Below, in pieces: positions 59,459 to 64,000 of a DNA stretch of 64,000 nt (the stretch's first letter is position 1; each line of letters begins with the position of its first letter). This DNA comes from Polytrichum commune (taxonomy: Eukaryota > Streptophyta > Polytrichopsida > Polytrichales > Polytrichaceae): the NCBI GenBank assembly GCA_950295325.1, contig OX485806.1, forward strand, positions 17,794,001 to 17,858,000. The letters run 5' to 3'. The notes under the pieces were generated by a model. That model saw only the letters and a program-made list of their open reading frames with translations. It was not told where the DNA came from and ran no database searches. A program made the position numbers and the translations under genes.

Positions 59459-61823
59459 TTAACCACGGAAACCCAGGTGTAACCTGCTAAACTGCAAACA
59501 TACCGTTCAAGGATACATGATAGATATGACTGAAAGGCAACTCATGCGTCTAGCACCACTTACTGCAACTAAGAAAGGTTGTTGAAGAAAATATCCCAGA
59601 ACAGGGACTCTGTACAAAAAGACAAGTGCTGTTGGCCAGAAACCGCTGCAATTAAGAGTCAAAACAATGTACCATTAGCTCACTTTAAAATCATGGAAGT
59701 GACGCATAACAAGTTCATATCAAAAATGAAGTAGTAGTCCTCACAGTCCTTCCTGACACTCAAAAGACCAAATTTGGTGTTTTTAAACGCAAGCTGAAGA
59801 AGCACCCAAACAAGTGATAAATACGATAAACAAAGTCAGTATGCCTATTAATGTAACACTTAAATGGCCTGAGGGGTAAAGCATTTCCTAAAATGTGTTA
59901 TGCAGAAGCATTTACAAGATTTTCTTGATGAAAATTACACAAGAGAAGTTGTGAGGCATCATCAAAGGATGACATCCATACAATTAGAATAACAAGAACT
60001 GCCTTTCATCCTATCTAACTGAATTTAGAAGTAAAAACTTTGATAACTTCATCACAATCACAAATCTCATTGTCTTAATGAAAAACTTAATATGATTACA
60101 TAAACTAAGATTGGAAGAAAGTTGCAAGCATTAATATGATCCCAAAGTGATCAAACTATCAAAATGTCCCTTGAGATGTAAGTACTTCATGAGGTATAAA
60201 GGAAAACCGATAATAAAATTCATAATTCAGATTTTGGAGTTGAAAGACAAATTCAATAGCTAAATCTGATCATGTAAGCAATTGATTAAAAAAAATGATT
60301 TGAGCAAAATCCGACCATTTGAAATTCAGAGTCCCATTTTGAGATGTATAGGCCATTGAGGTAATGATCTGACAGCAACCAGCATGGTAAATAATTATAC
60401 CTAAAGGATGGAAAATTACATGTGTTATAAGCTAACATATACCTGAAGAGAAGAACAAAGCCGTATGTCTCAACAATCATGCCCACTATTGCCCATCCAA
60501 AGACGACCAGACAGAAGCCTGCACCGAATAGTATGGACCCCTGTGTACACACTCAAACCACAAGTAACAGTTACTCATAAGCATCAGGCAGATTATTTTC
60601 TTTCCTTCAAGAAACAGAAGAAATAAGACCAGTGACCTAATTCATTCAGATGCCAACACAAAAGTCTGCAAGAATTTCTCTCCCTCGAGATGAAGAAATG
60701 ACACCAGTGATCTGATTCATTCCAATACCAACATTTACTCTTCCAAGGTCTCCTCAAGGAAATGAAAAAACCAGTGACCTAAAGTAGATGGTGCTAAAAC
60801 CAACAACCCCCCCAAAATCAGCACATTGAAATCTTGCACAATATGCACATATTAATCCTGAGAATGTCCACCACCTTAACATTAGGCTCCCGTGTTGGTT
60901 TGGGATCATTTACCAATGAAACTTTGAACCTTTATAACTTTTGCATACATGATTCAAACAAGACATACTTTGGTGCGTTGCAATCCCCTGTCAATTGCTA
61001 ACAAGCATAATTCATAGCCTTGTTTTTCTTTTTCTTTTTCTTTTTAAATCTAATAGTAATATATATGCTCAGCGCTTGAAGTGGCCGGTGTAGCACCATC
61101 TATCTACATTGATTCATTCAGCCACCCGACTAGAAGTCTGCAATAATTTCTCTCCCTCAAGAGACAGAGGAAACGAAACAACCACTGCCATAATCCAGAA
61201 TAGGATTAGACAGGAAAGTTTAGACATCCATTCAGCTGAAGACGGGATGGTTTTTGCAAGCCATCTTTCACCTTATAGTTGCGGGGCTTAACGAAGAAGG
61301 ACACCGTTGCTTTCAGGCCGATCGTCAGCATCACTCCTGCTACAAATAGTATCTACAACAGAGAAAAGACCGATGAGAAAGCATTTCACCTACAAAACAG
61401 AGTACATTGCTCCAAACCCTAAGTGGATGCTCAGCTCAGCTCACATTCAGCCATTAAACCAGGGGCACGGTTACAACAATCTTCAGGAGAGATGCAGCCA
61501 AAACAGAGATGATGCATGAAGATGGCTGGATGGACGGATAGGTAAATACATAAATAAATGGCACCGTCTGTGTGTACTTACATTGCCCATGGCCAAGAGG
61601 CCCTTGTCAAAGAAGAAGATGACCCCCAGGAATGTGAACAGGACTCCAAATCCCGTCAACCCGATCCCGATCTCTGTTCCATCCCATCGCCATGTCCATT
61701 TTGCATTTGCGTGAGGCACAAGCCGAGAATTTCTTAGTGAAAGAGTGAGAGAGAAAGGTTATTGAGTCTGTTGTGTGATGGTTGCACTTACTTCTCCGGT
61801 CGTTCATCTCGAATCCCACCATG
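59459..61823 (-). CDS. GOT1-like Golgi vesicle transport membrane protein
   Basis: Small four-helix membrane protein of ER/Golgi vesicles, related to yeast Got1. Exons on the - strand: 61823-61793, 61673-61582, 61352-61272, 60540-60443, 59645-59564, 59491-59459; all GT-AG with consistent phases, 138 residues (family about 140). [20 protein letters not shown] at the N-terminus is highly characteristic, followed by [12 protein letters not shown] (helix 1 end), a second helix starting [21 protein letters not shown], a third through [18 protein letters not shown], and [20 protein letters not shown]. Exons 1-5 are secure. Exon 6 gives a C-terminus [10 protein letters not shown] instead of the usual RYRGKRVPV. 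It is chosen for its good acceptor, matching phase and total length. Reading through exon 5 would instead add a 20-residue unrelated tail. Confidence 0.85.
60600..60790 (-). repeat. Short tandem repeats in GOT1 intron 3
   Basis: Three diverged units of about 65-85 bp share GAAATRACACCAGTGAYCT and ATTCATTC blocks (near 60620, 60697 and 60760). A fourth fragment with TCTGCAATAATTTCTCTCCC lies at about 61130-61180. All are inside intron 3, which spans 60541-61271. Confidence 0.55.
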
Positions 61824-62206
61824 GTTGCCACCTGATGCTCCGCAATGTGAGCTCCGATTGCTCCAAAATGCTCCCAAATGCTCCCAATACTCCCAAAATC
61901 CAAACAAAACGTGCGCTAGGGTTTTCGTCGCGGGAGTTCGACTCATTCACCGCGTGTATGTAGCGACCTTCCACCTTCGTGAGTTGCTGCCCTCCCACAT
62001 TACCTACCGGCCAACTCTCTTCATGGATGAATGGATGAATGAAACATCCGTCTCTGTTCCTCTTGGATGAAATCCTTACATTTGTATTTCATGCTCATGA
62101 TGGGCTAAGTAGTGGGCGTCTATGTAAACTCACTCATCCTAGATGAAGGGGTTGCAATAAAAACAAACCTTTTAAGGTAGATGGGTCTTTAATGGTTATT
62201 TTCTCC
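61824..62206 (-). promoter_or_regulatory. GOT1 leader and proximal promoter
   Basis: About 380 bp between the start codon and MITE H. The first 100 bp are GC-richer than the surroundings. No TATA box is clear. The MITE therefore bounds the promoter closely. Confidence 0.4.
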
Positions 62207-62657
62207 GCTACACCGTTTATGGTAATTAGTGTCACAGCCTAAACTAGATGCCTAGAGGTCTCAAAGTGTCACGTTCATTAATTGTCAATATGATAGTATT
62301 CATCCACACAAGTTACTTCATAAAGTGACAATTTATTTACATAATGACATTTAGCATAGCAGATTGGGATGTTTTGAGATGATAGTTTTGCGTTTTTGTA
62401 TGCAAGGGGAGGATATTCTTGATCATACTAATGCCAAGTGTCATTTGCGTGCACGTTAGTTAACTTGTAGACCATTGTGTAACATAGGCATGCACCTCAT
62501 AACAATACTGAACAAATTGTTGCCAAGATATTAACAAGTACATTTGAATGCCATGTGTCAAGAGGTGATATTGATGATGAAGTTGTTGATCAATAGTGTA
62601 ACCTAGCATATGCCTCAAAACATGGTGTGTGACACTAAATACCACAAACGGTGTAGC
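62207..62657 (+). mobile_element. MITE family H, copy 2
   Basis: Left GCTACACCGTTTATGGTAAT and right, inverted, GCTACACCGTTTGTGGTATT, both continuing TAGTGTCAC: 27 of 29 terminal bases match. Inverted relative of 42696-43238. It lies 384 bp upstream of the GOT1 start. Confidence 0.75.
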
Positions 62658-64000
62658 CCACTTCTCCTTGGATGTGAAACATGTGATTAGTACGAGATGG
62701 TTACTAAATCTAGAACAAGGTTGTAGGCACTTTCCTCAAACAAAAAATTGGACATTCGTATGACATTCTTATTTGTTATCAAAGTGAAGACTCTCGTGTT
62801 TATTAGATGGTCATGTAGGTCGCCCAATTATGTTGATTGTTGAACCTAGAATGGTAATCATATTTAAAGCACATAGTTCAATCTCTTTTAACCACATGTC
62901 TTTTTGATCCCCATTCTTGGAACCACACCTATCTACATAACACTCAAATATAAATGCATGATTAAGATAAGGACCTGAATTAGGCATGCCATAATTACCT
63001 AAAACTCATACATCATGGATGAAAGGGGTTATAATTTTTAATTTTTTAAAACCTTATAGGGTTCAAGGGCAAAGGGACTTCCACGCACAACTGTACCTCT
63101 CATTAAAATTCAAGAGTTAAAGCCCCAAAATAATGTGTGATCTTGGGGGTAGTTTTTTAAAGTCGATTTGACACCAAAATTAGTTCAAAGACCCCAAATT
63201 GGTTTATTGATAGTTAGTGAAGATGAATCAACCACAAACTTATAGGGGTAAGGGACATGAGTGTCAAAAAACTTTGGATGGATGAGAGATACGGTTATAT
63301 GTGATGACTCCATCTTGCCACCTTATTAGACTACTTCGGGGGGCTTTGAAACTAATTCCCAAATCAACTTGAAAATCGAAATCCAACCTGCATACTATTT
63401 TCAAAATGTTTTAGTTAGAGTTGGCACTGATTTTGTCTTTGCATAGAATGTGACCATATGAGTGGATGTGAATCTAATGGGTGGATGAACTTGTCTCACA
63501 CAAGTGACTTAGAATGCAAACACCGACATTGATTACCCCAATTCGTGTGTGTTAGGGTTTAGGGTTGCATTGTGCTATAACTATTTAATGAGAATGTGCA
63601 ATTTTACCAAGCAAAGTCATGTATGTTCTAAAATTTCCAAAGAACTTATGGAACTTTCGGTAGTAAAAATTGAGCTCATGAGTAAGATGTTGTTATTGCA
63701 CTGCATAGCTCCAAATAATAACACAGACTAATTGGGAGAATCAATGGAGTTGTCATCTTCAAGTTCCATATTCTATGTCTTTAACTCTTACAGTCACAAG
63801 GTGTACTTATATGGTGTATTATGACAATGTGTACAAGCCTCCAACAAGTGGATTGGGATTTCATGGCATCTCTGTAAACTCATCTGTCATGGATGAAGGG
63901 GCTCCAGTCCAAAAAGACTCGCCAACAATTTCTAACCTCAATTGCGTTCTTTCAATTGGACAACATATACATGCTAAAGAAATATTGGGGGGTTTTGGAT
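62658..64000. repeat. Gene-free end of window with E and G copies
   Basis: About 62800-63000 resembles family M. About 63060-63320 is a diverged E copy. About 63552-63733 is a G copy. Nothing else is recognisable to the end. Confidence 0.45.

Noticed and set aside
63551-63570. TTAGGGTTTAGGG as a telomere trace
   Set aside because: Only two units, and it lies at the edge of a family G MITE; too short to call an interstitial telomere.

Overview
This is nuclear DNA from a land plant. Three genes with plant-type introns lie in about 64 kb, and the rest is AT-rich intergenic DNA built mostly from decayed miniature transposons and other dispersed repeats. The Argonaute has several residues that I associate with non-flowering plants (for example SDIPTIIFG and [11 protein letters not shown]), so a lycophyte, fern or bryophyte is possible, but this placement is tentative and based on memory of the family only.

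Genes. (1) An AGO1-type Argonaute on the + strand, coding 14306-21389 in 20 exons, 1134 residues, with a complete D/E/D/H slicer tetrad. It has a GC-rich promoter with an internal duplication (about 11.3-12.1 kb) and a long leader that contains an intron. (2) An SPX-domain phosphate-sensor protein on the - strand, 39108 down to 35141, four exons, 427 residues. A long acidic insertion lies inside the SPX domain, and intron 1 carries a tandem array made of copies of the exon 1/intron 1 junction. (3) A GOT1-like Golgi vesicle-transport membrane protein on the - strand, 61823 down to 59459, six exons, 138 residues; the last exon is the least certain.

Layout. 0-11.3 kb: MITEs A1, B1 and A2, two copies of a tRNA-derived SINE, a foldback element, and a 227-bp tandem array split by a 1.4-kb solo LTR. 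11.3-22.3 kb: AGO1. 22.3-33.6 kb: decayed repeats with MITEs A3, A4 and B2, and a 37-bp-arm hairpin at 33.4 kb. 33.6-39.8 kb: SPX gene and its flanks. 40.2-41.2 kb: a 134-bp tandem array with PHR-type (P1BS) motifs, upstream of SPX. 41-59 kb: repeat-only DNA, including the abutting MITEs B3/A5 and element F. 59-62 kb: GOT1. 62-64 kb: more MITEs.

The genes do not form a functional cluster: small-RNA silencing, phosphate signalling and secretion are unrelated. The repeats are the more unusual content. Three different MITE families (A, B, F) share the terminal pattern GGGCCRYTTYACAC and TAA/TTA target duplications, which suggests one PIF/Harbinger-type transposase moved all three. No transposase gene, tRNA, rRNA or CRISPR was found. 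All repeat boundaries and similarities were judged by eye.
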